From: Posidonia oceanica
Taxonomy: Eukaryota > Streptophyta > Magnoliopsida > Alismatales > Posidoniaceae
Length of the DNA stretch: 64,000 nt
Assembly (NCBI GenBank): GCA_037176725.1
Contig: JAZBRS010000011.1
Span: 434,001 to 498,000, forward strand
Reading direction: 5' to 3'
This document shows positions 10,791 to 22,942 of this stretch, piece after piece. Under the pieces are notes generated by a model. The model was not told the DNA's origin, searched no databases, and saw only the letters and a list, made by a program, of their open reading frames with translations. Both the position numbers and the translations under genes were made by a program. How positions within the stretch are numbered: position 1 is the stretch's first letter; each line of letters starts with the position of its first letter.

Positions 10791-12230
10791 ATTATAATTT
10801 TCTGAATTTAGCAAATGAATGCTATTTTCTGTTCAACCACTTGATGAGGAAGTTTGGTGCATAGACCATTATTTTGTTAGGAATGGTAAAAATTAAAAAC
10901 GGAAATTGGTAAGGAGATGCTCCAATGCATGCTTCAAGGAACACCATCCTAGCTGGTACATAACATAGGGCCTAAGATTTGAGTGAGGCCAGAATGACAA
11001 TACAACTACAAAATAGGTGCAATGCAGGTCTTCTTTTTCTCTGTTTTTCCTATTATTTTAACTTGTATCTCCTGTCTTCTTTTTGTTTTCCATGGAGAGA
11101 GAGAGTGTGTGTCGAATCTTAGTGGAAGACTGAATATTTTGTTGGGAAGAAAAAAATGATCTTCTTCTTCCTTGGAATCTTATATCACTTGCAAATGCAT
11201 TAAAATAACATTTTCCATCTGTTTGCTTATTTGCAAGGATGATTAACTTCAGTGAGTTTTGTGTTGCGAGCAGCATTAATTTCAATCTAAGGTTGGTGAT
11301 CTTTAAGAAATGTAATGAATTCTTCTTTTCCGTTTATCACATTTCCGTAATTAATTAATTTATATACAACAGTAATTACGAGATTGCGTTCCATTAGATA
11401 TTATCACATTTTAGTAATTACTTTTCATCCATCACTATTACAATCAGTAAATTACTGATGATAAACAATAAATGACAGTCGATTTACAATTGAAAAAAAA
11501 TAAGAAGAAGTGAGATTATGAAAGATATAGATCAGTAATTACTACATTGTGTTATATTATTTATTCTAACTTTTCAGTACTTACTTTTCATAAATTGCTG
11601 TAACATTCAGTAAATTATTGATTGTAAAACTTGATATTCTTCTATAATATTCTCATGATAAATACATCAATGATCCTTACTCACTCTAACATCATATCTA
11701 AGACAAAAAATACATACCACTCTAATTACCATCATATATTATAAAACTTAATTTACATAAAAATTCAACAAAAACAACTATGAATAAAGAATTTGATAAC
11801 TTAAAGATTGTTTGAAAAAAAATGAAACTAATTGGAATGTTACAAATCACTATTATCCATCCGTGAGCCATTGCTTGTGCCTACTAATTGTAAAATCTGA
11901 TGCTTTTACAATTTGGTCATGCAAGTTAACATACCAAGTTGATTACCTACTAATATATTAGTATTCTTGGTGTAGCTTCTATATTTGGGGAGTTATGGAA
12001 GTTGGAACCATTATCAGAAGAAAAGAAGAGCAGATGGCGACGGGAGATCGACTGGTTGCTATCCCCTACCAACTATATGGTTGAGCTGGTTCCTGCCAAG
12101 CAAAGTGGGGTCAATGGCAGCATGTTGGAGGTGAATTTTAACTAGCTCTGCAGAAATTATCTTTGATATCAGAACTTGCTTGTGACGTAAGTCATGTCAC
12201 TGAATTTTCATGTTCTAGATAATGACACCT
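10791..12230. other. AT-rich DNA without a clear transposon identity
   Basis: No ORF of note, no LTR ends and no recognised protein. It contains a diverged direct duplication (11369-11640). A less AT-rich patch near 12020-12150 has short coding-like stretches (for example [17 protein letters not shown]) that I cannot assign. This is the only long part of the window that may be non-transposon DNA. Confidence 0.5.
11369..11640. repeat. Diverged direct repeat pair, about 160 bp apart
   Basis: Segments at about 11369-11475 and 11530-11637 share the order cagtaattac / attac(tt)ttcat / atcactattaca or ttgctgtaaca / cagtaaatta(c/t)tgat. They are clearly related but diverged. Confidence 0.6.
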
Positions 12231-13199
12231 TGTGAACGCCCGATCCCTATGAGATCTGGACCGGAGGGGGCCCGAAAGGAGAGGAGGCACTTCACGGATG
12301 GAAGCAGCGCGAAGAGGGAAAGCAAAAGAAAGATAAGACAAAAAGGGAGTCGCCACCGTGTCTATTAAATCAGAAGACAAGGAAAACCAAGGGAATGCAT
12401 AGAAAACATGCAAATGAATGCAATGCTATGCAAAAAGGATGACTCGTGCCAAGGATGAGGGCAAAATGGTCACTGTGGGCCAGAGAAAGGATAAGGACTC
12501 CTGTTACATGCGGGGAAGGTGTTAGGCACCCCCGACACGCTTGAGGAATCAGTCTTTCTTGGCTAAACGCTCGCATTTGCAGGAATTCGACAAGTGATTG
12601 CCTTACTGCACGTTTAAGGGACAAGGAATGCTAATGCCATGCTATGATTGCTAAAAGGTGCGCCTGGATGCCTAAGTGCCATGTATGCTGTGATTACATG
12701 CCCAAATGTATGTCCTAAATGATGTGATGCACAAGGAAAGTAAACGTGCAACCTATGTGCTTAGCAACGCTATCTGTGTTCCGAACCGGGCGAACCCTAG
12801 TTCGTGAGAACTCCAAGCAGTAAGCATCACTACCCTAATGCAAATGCAGGCGATAAAACAAAACGTCGGTAAAACCACGCAATGCAAGTTCGACATGCAA
12901 AGGAGAAAGGAAACAAGAGCGAAAAGCCGAGTAAAACCGCACAATGCAAGCGTGAGGGCAGGCAAAGGGGAAAGAAGATAGGGGCAGAAAAGTCAAGTAA
13001 AACCATGCAATGCAAGTGTAAAACAAGCAAAGGGGAAGGAAAGCAAGGGCGGAAAATCCTAATCTACCTGCTCGTGAAAATAGGACGCGAAAACAATGCA
13101 TGCAGTGCAAATGACAGGCATTAAATGATATGCAGTGATTCAGATAGACTTATCTTGAGGATTTGAGACCTGATCTGAAATAACTTTGGTTAAAATGAA

Positions 13200-13258
13200 A
13201 GATCATCCAACCAGGAAGACTTGGATAGTTGGATCATGAAGATCCAACGATCTGATCA
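13200..13258. repeat. Palindrome pair in LTR M
   Basis: Arms GTTGGATC (13229-13236) and GATCCAAC (13242-13249) flank a short loop, with a further inverted gatcatccaac/gttggatc match to the left. Same style as the LTR palindromes of I and E2. Confidence 0.65.
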
Positions 13259-13689
13259 AAAGTTATTCAGGTTTCAAGTCAGATGGCTCAAGGGCCAGCA
13301 AAAGTGGGGGTCTAAGTGCAAAATGCCCCTATGTGTGTGTAATGCAGGGTATCCTATATGCAATGGGACTAAAGATGCTAAAAAGGATGCAAGCGTGCAA
13401 TATGCAATGATATGGGAGTGTAATGCATGCAGGAATGCAAATGCAGGGACCTGAGTGCAATTTAAGTAAATGCAGGAGCCTATATGCATAACATGGCAAA
13501 ATGCAATGCAACAGGGCAAAGGCATGCAAAGATGAAGATGCAGCAGAGCAATATGCAAGCAATGGCTAAATGCAACATTAATTGAATGATGTGCATGCAA
13601 AAATGCAAGAAAATGACCTAAATGCAGTTTTGAAAACATGCAAGACCTAAGTGAAATGTAAAACAGGTATGCAAGCAAGCAACAGTTGA

Positions 13690-15290
13690 CATTGTGGATT
13701 GAAATGCAATTCAGGAAAATTGTTGGACTTTAAAGCAATCCCATATGGTTTAAAATGCAACTTAAATGATGCATGGATGTAAAATAGACCTAAATGCAAA
13801 TAAAACAAGTTGTTGGACTAAACAGCAATGCAATATGGTTTAAAACCTGATTTAAATGAATGATTGAAGGCAGACTGGACTGATATGCAATTAAAATATG
13901 TTTCTGGGTTTTTCTACAATGCAATAAGGTTTAAATTTTAGCTTAAATGATGCATGCATGTAAAATGGACTTAAATGTAAAATCTCAAGTTGCAGGACTT
14001 TATTGCAATGTAATAAAGTCTAAAATTGCATTTAAATCACAATTGGAAGCAAACTGGACTAAAATGCAATAATGAAAACTTACTGGACTTTATGACAATG
14101 TAATAAGGTTTAAAATTGCATTTTAAATCACAGTTGAAAGTAAACTGGACCTAAATGCAATAATTGGAACTTGTGGGACTTTATTGCAATGTAATAAGGT
14201 TTAAAATTCATATTTAAATCATAGTTGAAACCAAACTGGACCTAAATGTAAAAATTAAAACCCAGAGGGCTTTATTACAATGCAATAAGGTTTAAAATCA
14301 CACTTAAATCAAAGGAAACATGTGACTGGACCTAAATGCAATTCTTAAAACATGCAGACATTAAATTCAATGTAATATAGTTTTAAATGCAGATTAAATG
14401 AAATGAATGAATGCATGAAGGACTAACTTGCAAATAAACTAAAGCATGGGATTTAAACGCAATGCAATATAGTTTAAATGCAGAATAAATGATATGAATG
14501 AACTAATGCTGGACTGACTTGCAAATAAACTAAAGTATGGGATTTAAATGCAATGCAATATAGTTTAAATGCAGAATAAATGAAATGAATGAACTGATGC
14601 TGGACTGAAATGCAAATAAACTAAAGCATGGAATTTAAATGCAATGCAATATAGTTTAAATGCAAATTAAATGAATGAACTGATACTGGACTGAAATGCA
14701 AATAAACCTAAATGTTGGACTGATTTGCAATACAATAATGTTTAAAACAAACATTAAATGATTTACCAATCAAAACAGGACTGAAATGCAATGGTCAAAA
14801 CATGCAGTACTTTACTTCAATGCAATATGATTTAAATGCAGAATTAAATGAAATCAAACCAACTACTAGATTGGAATGCAAATAACAAAACATGCAGAGC
14901 TTTCATTCAATGCAATATGATTTAAATGCCATGTAAATGATTTATCAACTGAAACAGGACTGAAACGCAAATAAAATAACCTGCAGCATTTTATCTCAAT
15001 GCAATAAAGTTTAAATGTAGAATTAAATGAAATCAAACCAACCACTGGACTGGAATGCAATAATAATAAGCAAAAGGACCAAACTGCAATGTAATAAAGT
15101 TAAATGTAGAAATTAAATAACTTTGAATTGAAAGCTGGACTGAAACGTAAATAAAACAACCTGCAGTATTTAACTTCAATGCAATAAAGTTTTAATTCCA
15201 GATTAAATGACTTTCTCAACTGAAACTGAACTGGAAAGTAAATAAATAAAACCTGCAAACTTAACTTCAATATCAAACGAAACTTAAAAA
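13690..15290. repeat. About 90-bp tandem repeats in LTR M
   Basis: Diverged units with ttaaatgcaatgcaatata and gactgaaatgcaaataaa words recur every 90-91 bases, for example at 14448, 14538 and 14629. The same period and words (on the other strand) are in the E1 LTR. Confidence 0.75.
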
Positions 15291-15805
15291 ATTAAACCTA
15301 TAACTTATTTGCTACAGTAGGAACAGTGCGGCCCGAGCTCCAACCGACTACGCTGGAGAAGGAGGTGCTTCCAGCGGCGTGCAGCTGTGGTCAGGTGTGG
15401 CTGAGGACCGCGGAGGCTCAGGCGAGGCTAGTTGAGTGTTCCGGTGAGTCCAGCGGCGTGCGGCGATGGTCAGGGCATGCTGACGATGTCGATGGCCTGT
15501 TGCAGCGATGAGTGGAGGTGGCGCGGTCGCTGGAGGCAGCGACGGCACAAAGGAGGTGCTGGGTTGAGTCGCTGGAGGAGCGGTGGTGCTCGGGGAGCAA
15601 TCTGGAGGGTCAGCGCTGGCTAGGAGCGCGGCGGAGCTGCAGAAGCTCGCCTGAGAAGAAGCACTGTAGTGGCGGAGCTCGGATTTCGCACTAAGGCTCT
15701 AAAGCTACTTCTAGCTAGCTAGGAAGCTTAAGACCAATGTAAGGAGTTAGGATCTGAGGTTCGTTACCTGCGCAGGAGGCTGAGGAGTGCTGCCGATCTG
15801 CGGTG

Positions 15806-16311
15806 GCATGTAATCACATCATTTAAGACATACATTTGAGCATGTAATCACAACATACATGGTACTTAGGCATCCAAGCGCACCTTTTGGCAATCATAGC
15901 ATGGCATTAGCATTCCTCGTCCCTTGGACGTGCAGTAAGGCAATCACTTGTTGAATTCCTACAAATGTGAGCGTTTAGCCAAGAAAGACCGATTCCTTGG
16001 GCGTGTCGGGGGTGCCTAACACCTTTCCCGCACATAACAGGAGTCCTTACCCTTTCTCTGGCCCGCAGTGACCATTTTGCCCTCGTCCTTGGCACGAGTC
16101 ATCCTTTTTGCATAGCATTGCATTCATTTGCATGTTTTCTATGCATTCCCTCAGTTTTCCTTGTCTCTCGATTTAATAGACACAGTGGCGACTCTCTTTT
16201 TGTCTTATCTTTCTTTTGCTTTCCCTCTTCGCGTCGCTTCCATCCGTGAAGTGCCTCCTCTCCTTTCGGACTCCCCTCTGGTCTGGATCTCGCGGGGATC
16301 GGGCGTTCACA
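15806..16311 (+). repeat. H 5' LTR, 3' part only
   Basis: About 500 bp matching the minus-strand LTR M (12231-12731) as an inverted repeat. It ends GGGCGTTCACA just before the primer site. The upstream part of the LTR is missing, replaced by M in opposite orientation. Confidence 0.75.
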
Positions 16312-16314
16312 GGC

Positions 16315-16332
16315 TGGCAACTCCGCTGGGGA
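16315..16332 (+). promoter_or_regulatory. H primer-binding site (Tat type)
   Basis: TGGCAACTCCGCTGGGGA, one base off the TGGCGACTCCGCTGGGGA site of element I. This site type is used by Tat/Ogre elements and is thought to pair with a tRNA-Arg. It lies 3 bases after the LTR end. Confidence 0.85.
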
Positions 16333-17870
16333 TTTCAAACTCCAGCTTTCATTTTGGCTTTTCGCTTGCATTATTCTTGCTTGTGCTTGCCTTGCCTTGC
16401 GTTACTTTATTGCTTGCTTTATGCCTGCTTCTTTGCTTTATTGCCTGCCATGTGTCTGTTTACTTGCCTTACTACTTACTTTGCCTTTACTTGCTTTATT
16501 TATGCATTATATATGCCTAAATACTTGCTTGTCACACTATACATGCCTTTTGAGTGGTAATGTTTTGTTTTACACAATTGCTATGCCACCACACATGCAC
16601 ATGCCATGCATACCTGCTTTTTGATATGATAAGTGTTTTCTTTTCACTATATGTCCACATTCACCTGCACATGCCATGCGCATGCCTTTTGTAATAAGTG
16701 TGTTGTTGTTTACTTGCCATGTTTGGATGTTTTCTTCCCTTTTGGCTCTAGCTTAAGGACAACTAGAGACTGGTTGTTTCCCCCTTGGCAATTAAAAACA
16801 GCAAGTAAAAGTCAAATTTAGGATCAACTAGAGACATCAACATTCACCCCTTGGGTTAATAAAACATGCAAGATAAAAAACTTTAATCATTTTGCATGAA
16901 TCATCACATAGGGCATGCATCTTCTCATCCCTGAGTCTACCTATCAGTCTGAGAAGGACAGTCCTGGTCTCTCGTTCAGTTGCTTTGGCACAGTGCGAGC
17001 TGGTCGGTCTGTCCCCCTTGTCTGGGGTCGTGTCGGTGCTACTAGAGGGTACAGTCCATGCTTCAACAGAGTCAATGCCACTAACGCACCACCCGTTATA
17101 CCTGAGCTCTGGCCAAGGTCCAGACGGGAGCCTTACTTTCTGACCGAAGCGGCGACCCGTACATTTGTGGGAGTCCGAAGTAGACAACCTACTATGACAC
17201 ACTAGATTGGTGAGAGAGAGCATGCTAGATAGCATACCATTTGCATGAATGCATTCATGCCACCAATTAAGCATTCGCATTTACTTCAGGCTTTTAACTT
17301 CTCCTTGTTGTGTTGTTTTTTGCCTTGTCTGCATGCCATGACTTCTTGTTTCTTTCTCCTTCATGCTTTTGCCATGTTTAGGATATTAGAAACTTGTTTG
17401 CTCGCCTTTGGCTTAATTTAAAAACAACAATAAAGCCAACATCTAAACTTTAAGCAAAACTAGAGCTAAACTTGCAATTTTCCGCCTTCGTTAATAAAAC
17501 GCAAGTAAAACACTCTAATGCATATCACGTGTTTGAATCATTCTAGAAAGCATGCATTCTTCTCATCTGAGTCTACCCACAGTCCGAGAAGGACAGTTCC
17601 GGTCACTTGTTTCCATCGCTTTGGCGTGACGCAAGTCGGTCAGTCTGTCCCCCTTGTCCGGAGTCATGTCAGTATGAGTAGAGGGTATAGCCCGCGCTTT
17701 GGCTGGGCTGAGGCTCCGAAAGCACCACCCGTTCACTGCTTGAGCTTTGGTCAGGATTTAGAACGGTAACCTTACTTTCCTACCTGGAGTCTGTCTAAAC
17801 CCATTACCCATGAGTGCATCCTAGTTGGTCATCTACTCAGGACACGTATGGTAAGAGAGCACATATTAGG
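16333..17870 (+). other. H leader, first part, with an internal duplication
   Basis: Non-coding leader between primer site and gag. A block beginning gcatgcat(tc)cttctcatc(c)ctgagtctacc occurs twice (about 16900-17230 and 17545-17870). The leaders of E1 (about 23650-23960) and I (about 43190-43560, minus strand) have it once. The ORFs here are not coding. E1 interrupts it at 17871. Confidence 0.65.
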
Positions 17871-20800
17871 TGTTGACACCCCATTTTGACAGGCTTGAAT
17901 CAATTAGAAACCTCTAGTGGCTTCTTGATCCAAATCGAGGCCCAAACCTAAACATTCCCTTTCATCCTTCTCTCCAAAACTAGCCCAAACTTAACCTAGA
18001 ATTACACCTCTTTCCCAAGCCTAAAACCTATCCAAAAACCATAGAAAAACTCACCATTCCAAACTTAGCAAATCTACCCAAAAACCCTCAAATTTTCAAA
18101 CCAAAACCACTCCCAAAAAATCCTAGAAAACCTAGGTAAAACTACCCTTTTTCTACACCTCAAAACCCTTCCAAAACTTTCCCAAAACCAAACCCAAACC
18201 CTAGGTCGAACACTAGAGACCCTAGGCCACACACTCACCAAATTTCACCCCTTTTCTAAACCTCTAACCCCTTCATTTCATCAAATTATCCTTTTCTCTC
18301 TCCTAGATTATTCTTTTCTCTCTCCTCTCTCTCTCCTGATTATCCTCCTCCTTTTCACCCCATTCTCTCCCTTCTTCTTGTCTGGCTGTGGGCCCCCCTT
18401 GTGCATCCATCTCTTCTGAATCTTATTTGTATTTTTATCTTATTTTTAGCATTTTCTCTGACTTTCAAAAAATTATTTTCTTTCAACTCTTCCTTTTCCT
18501 CTTTACTTCTTCTTTTCTCCTTTTCCTTCTTCCTTTTTCTTTTCTTTTCCTCCCTTCTACTAAATCTTCAAAAACCCTTAAAAACCTTTAAAATTCTAAA
18601 AATAAAAGGAAACAAACCAAAACCCTAAGAAAAATAATTAAAAACATTAAACAAACAATTAAAAACAAAAGACCTAACTAAATCAAACTAAAATGGAAAA
18701 CTAAGAATGCAACTTAAAAAAATGCAAAACTAATAAAAAGAAAATGCTGTAAAATCAAGGAAAAAAACCAAAATATGATCAAAACAAGCAAAAGTGAAAA
18801 CCCTACTAAAAATAATTAAAAATAATTCCTAAAAAGAAAAGAAACAATTAAAAGTGCTAAGGCAAGTAATTAAGTAAAGGCTTAACTTAAACCCAAAAGA
18901 AGCAATTCAAAAACCTAATTAAAAAGAAAAACAAACAATCAAAATCTAAAAACACCTAATTAAAAACCTAACAAGAAAAACTTAACTAAATATTAAAAGA
19001 ACTTAACAAACAAAAATAAAAAACAAATAAAAAAGGACTTAAAGAAAAGACCAAAATCAAAAATCTAAAACTCATCATAATTAATTTAGAAACAAACTTT
19101 AAAAAATCCTAATTAACATCCTAAATACTTAACAAGAAAGACATAATTGAAAAAAAAACAATTTACAAAACTTAACAAACATTTAAACAAAATCAAAAAC
19201 AATTTAAAGAAAAGAAAACCTTAAAAAACTCAAGTCAAAACTAAAAATCTTTAATCCTAATTAACTAATCAAAAACAATCACTAAAAAAACCCAACTTGA
19301 AATCCTAACTCAAACACAACTATTCCAAGAACCTTTTCTATTTTTATTTTACTTCTATTTATTTTTATTTTCTTTTCCTTCTTCTTTCCCTTTCTTCCTT
19401 TCTTCCTTTCTTTCTATTTTCCTTTCCTTTTCTTCCTAGGCCTGGTCCGGCCCATTCTCCCCTCCACCCCTCCCTCCTTCTGTCTTTCTTTTTTTCTTTC
19501 TTTTATTTCTTTCCCTCGCACGGCCCGGCCCGCACAGCCTCCTCCTTCCTCCCTCCTTCTTCTTCTTCTTCCTCAAGTTCTTCTCCCTTCCTGCGCCAGC
19601 AACTCCCTCCATCCTCTTCAAAATTCAATTTCTCTTCTCCCTCTCGATCACCATCAATCCAGCTCACCTCCTTCCTCTCCCAGCTCTCAGCGGGATCCTC
19701 GGGGGGCATTTAATGCACGTCGCCTCCGATTGTCCTCGCTGTAGCAGCTTAGCTCACGTCGGTGGAATTTGAATTCCACTACGCGCCCTTCACTCCTTCA
19801 GCCTCTGATAAAACCTTCATTCCACTCCTCCTTCACTGCCTTTTGTCGTCCAAGAGAGAGAGAGCGGAGAAGCACCCAAATCCCTTCCTCCTTCCACTGC
19901 AAATCCAAGCTCCTTCTTCCTCTTCTTTTTCATCCCATCTAGAGCTTCCACACCCAGTAAACCACCTCCAATTTTCGTCCCCAATCTCACCCAGATAACC
20001 ACCTTCTCAGCCACCCATCCAGTAGCCAAATTCACCCTGAAATCACCCCGCAATTCCACCTAATCTTCAGCAGAACCCAGCACCTTCTTCCCCAGAATTC
20101 CCATCCCCACAGTCCGCAGAATCCTTCCAAATTCCGCCCAGAAGCTCACCAAAACACCACCTTCCAGAACCCCTAAGCCATCAGCCCGACAGCTCTTCAC
20201 AAACAAAACCCTCCACCACAAACACTTACTCCCAATTCTGCCCGAAAATCCGATCAATCGCCATCTCCTTCTCCAGCAAACCACGACCCTGTCTTAGCCC
20301 CCAAAATCCATCACCAGACCTCCAGCGAGTCACCGCCACCTTCCTACTGATCCAGAGAGCAGTACATCGCCACCTTCACCTCAGGCGACTTTGGCTGAAC
20401 CCAAAGAAGCCATCTATCGCGCCGGTTTGCAGAAGCTGCTTCCGATCATCCAGCAAGCTCCGGAGCAACGCACTAGGCAGAACCAGAAGCCATCGGAGAC
20501 ACTCGCAGCGCCTGGACGAAGCTCGCCGTCTTCTGCGAAATCAGCCCAGGTCGGGGGAACTCCTCAGCCGCGGAAACAGGTAATTTCTTTCATCCCTAGC
20601 TTAGTTCTTCTCCCCTCTAGCTTCTCCACCCATTAGTTTTGCCTTCTACTCCCTCCTGTCCGGAGTCAACGCCGCCGCGTCTTCTTCTTCTCTGGCGAGC
20701 TCCGGCTCTGTCTCGCCGTTCCAGCCAGCAGAAAGCTGCTCCGTTTGTCGTCCGAGGTTCGCACGGACCCCAGGAGCTCGACCATGCTTCCAGATCAGTC

Positions 20801-21039
20801 CTCTGTCGCCGTTTCTGTCCGCTCTACCTCTGGACAGCTCTACAGTGCTCCGACGCCATCTTCGGTCATCTCCAGACCACGCCATGCCTCCCCGACGCTG
20901 CCTCGATCTCCGTCAAGCTCCAGCGAAGATCGCTCGCCGCTCTGCGCCTCGCCAGCATCCCTTCTCCGCCGGTCATGGCCGCTGATGGCTTTGTGCTACA
21001 GTGTCAATGGTCGTTGCAATTTACTGTGCATTTATTTCC

Positions 21040-22090
21040 CTTAACCATGCTATTTTGCCATTAAATTGCATATCTGTCTTATGTTTTTATTTTATTACAT
21101 TCTGGTCCTGCCTTCGTTTATGATTCACTTAATTCTGAATTTAAATCTTATTAAATTGCATGAAAAACTTAAAAAACTGTCTAATTGCATGTTAGTCCTT
21201 TTGCTGTGTTTTCCTTTTAAGTTTATTTTAGTTCGGGCCTTGCAGCTTTCTATTATTGCATGTTAGTCATTTAATTAATAATCTGATTTAATGCTTTAAG
21301 TTTACCTTAGTAAATTGCATTTTTAAACCCTGTCTTTTCCTCTATTTACATTTTAGTCCTCTGATCTGTTGATTATGCATTTATTTTTCAACTTTTCTTA
21401 CTGCATTGCATTATTTCCCCCATGCATTTTAATTTTTGTATATAGGTCCTTCACATAATGCACAGCACCTGTTTTTTTAATATTTTTGCTTATAAAATTG
21501 CATTTTAGACCCTGCATGTTTTAAATTGCACATAAGTCCTCTACATGTTTATAAAACTCATTTAAATCCATATTTTTACTTATAAAATTGCATTTTAGAC
21601 CCTACATGTTTTAAAATAGCACATAAGTCCTCTACATGTTTATAAAACTCATTTAAATGCATATTTTTGCTTATAAAATTGCATTTTAGACCCTGCATGT
21701 TTTAAAATTGCACATAAGTCCTCTGTATGTTTATAAAACTCATTTAAATACATATTTTTGCTTATAAAATTGTATTTTAGACCCTACATATTTAAAAATT
21801 GCATATAGGTCCTCTGTTTGCATTCACAGACCATCTAAAATCCCACTTTTTTGCTTACAAAATTGCATTTCAACCCCTGCATGTTTCAAAATTGCATGTT
21901 AATCCTCCATATGATTTCAAAACTTACTCTAATGCATGTTTACCTTATAAAATTGCATTTCAAACCCTGCATTTTGCAAAATTACACTCAGACCCTCCAG
22001 CTTTCAAAAATCTTGCATATAACCCCTTAATTTTTTAAAATCTTTGCATTTAAGTCCCACTTTTTCAAAACTTGCACATAAACTCCCAAG
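21040..22090. repeat. About 91-bp tandem repeats in the E1 LTR
   Basis: Units with the words ttataaaattgcattttagaccctgc and cacataagtcctct (each under 30 bases long, split here) start near 21480, 21570, 21661 and 21751. More diverged units extend to both sides. Confidence 0.8.
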
Positions 22091-22747
22091 TTTTCTGAAA
22101 AATCATTCTTAGGCCCTTTTCTTGCATTCCTGCATGCATTGCACTCATGCATCTTTGCATTTGGCATTCAAGCACACACTTGAGCACACTTAGCTCCCAT
22201 TTACATGGGAGGACCTGTTTTGCACACCTCTAGGACCTCCTGTACACCTAGATCCATTCTTCTCCCCTGTTCTAACCCCTCTACCTTGAAGCTAGGATAT
22301 CTACAGATCTAGCCGTTGGATCTTCTCAACTAAGCTACCTGGACGACCCCGGTGGAGCGCTCTTCAACATGGACCAAGTATTTCTCAGATCAGGCTTCAG
22401 ATTTCCAAGGTAAGTCCTTCTGAACCCCTACACAGCATTCATTTGCACATCATTTGCATTGCAAGCATTGTTTTTGCTTTCTAGTTTCTCGAGCATGTAG
22501 ATTAGGACCTCCTCTTCCCATCTATCAACTCAATCTCCTCTTTTTTGCGTACTTTCAGTGCCTTGTGTTGCGTTTCCCCTAGATTTACCACTAATTGCGA
22601 CTTTCTTTCCCTTTTTCCATGATCCGATTGCATCGCGAGCTTTTGGCAGCGTGCGAGACATATCGTGGGACACTTTGGTGAGAAATGGTCACAGAACAGT
22701 GGTAATCCTCCCACTTGCTTCCCTTCCCCTCCTGATAATAGACACGG

Positions 22748-22758
22748 TGGCGACTCTG
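22748..22758 (+). other. Primer-site-like motif inside the E1 LTR
   Basis: tggcgactctg preceded by acacgg, 175 bases before the LTR end. It equals the first 11 bases of the true primer site at 22925. The same motif sits inside the LTRs of H (16186), M (12347-12357), I (33358-33369 and 44277-44288) and the E1 3' LTR (32129). Confidence 0.75.
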
Positions 22759-22924
22759 AATTGTCTTATCTTCTTCTTTTCTTATCTTTTCTCCTCTGTT
22801 TCAAGTGTTTTCGAATTGAGCCTTCCTCCTCGGACATAGCCGCTTATAGTGAGCCTGGTTCCGATCGGTGCACGCGAGCTTCTGGCAGTGTGCATGGACG
22901 ATCTAAACACCGGGATTACTACAG

Positions 22925-22942
22925 TGGCGACTCTGCTGGGGA
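22925..22942 (+). promoter_or_regulatory. E1 primer-binding site (Tat/Ogre type)
   Basis: TGGCGACTCTGCTGGGGA, one base after the LTR end TTACTACA. Confidence 0.9.

Larger units (their letters stand above)
12231..15805 (-). repeat. Tat-type LTR fragment M, minus strand
   Basis: Read on the minus strand it ends GGGATCGGGCGTTCACA at 12231, the same end as the LTR of element H. It shares with H, I and E1 the block cgtgtcgggggtgcctaacacc and an internal GTGGCGACTC motif (near 12347-12357). In reading order it has a GC-rich part (15790-15310) ending in a splice donor (CAG|GTAACG at 15767), about 90-bp tandem repeats (15290-13690), and the conserved 3' part (13690-12231). Its 5' tip is missing. No primer site follows it on the left, so it is a 3' LTR or solo remnant. 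Confidence 0.75.
17871..22923 (+). repeat. E1 5' LTR (5053 bp)
   Basis: Very long LTR, as in Ogre/Tat elements. Parts in order: promoter-side AC-rich DNA (17880-19320), strongly A-rich on this strand at 18600-19320; a CT-rich stretch (18270-18600 and 19320-19700); a GC-rich, proline-codon-rich block (19700-20580); then T-rich about 91-bp tandem repeats (21040-22090) and a 3' part with an internal primer-site-like motif (22748-22758). The GC-rich block ends in a splice donor (ACAG|GTAATT at 20580), and another donor (CCAAG|GTAAGT) lies at 22410. Short ORFs in the GC-rich block have no known domain and I do not call them genes. Confidence 0.8.

Noticed and set aside
16128..16624. Leucine/cysteine-rich ORFs that look like membrane proteins in LTR and leader regions (also 12192-13678, 22665-23291, 31485-32220)
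   Set aside because: They come from T-rich LTR and leader sequence that is conserved as DNA, and they cross the LTR/primer-site border.
19762..21044. Proline/serine-rich ORFs in the E1 LTR as a gene
   Set aside because: GC-rich LTR sequence with no recognised domain. The similar blocks in M and I do not keep a common frame that I could confirm.
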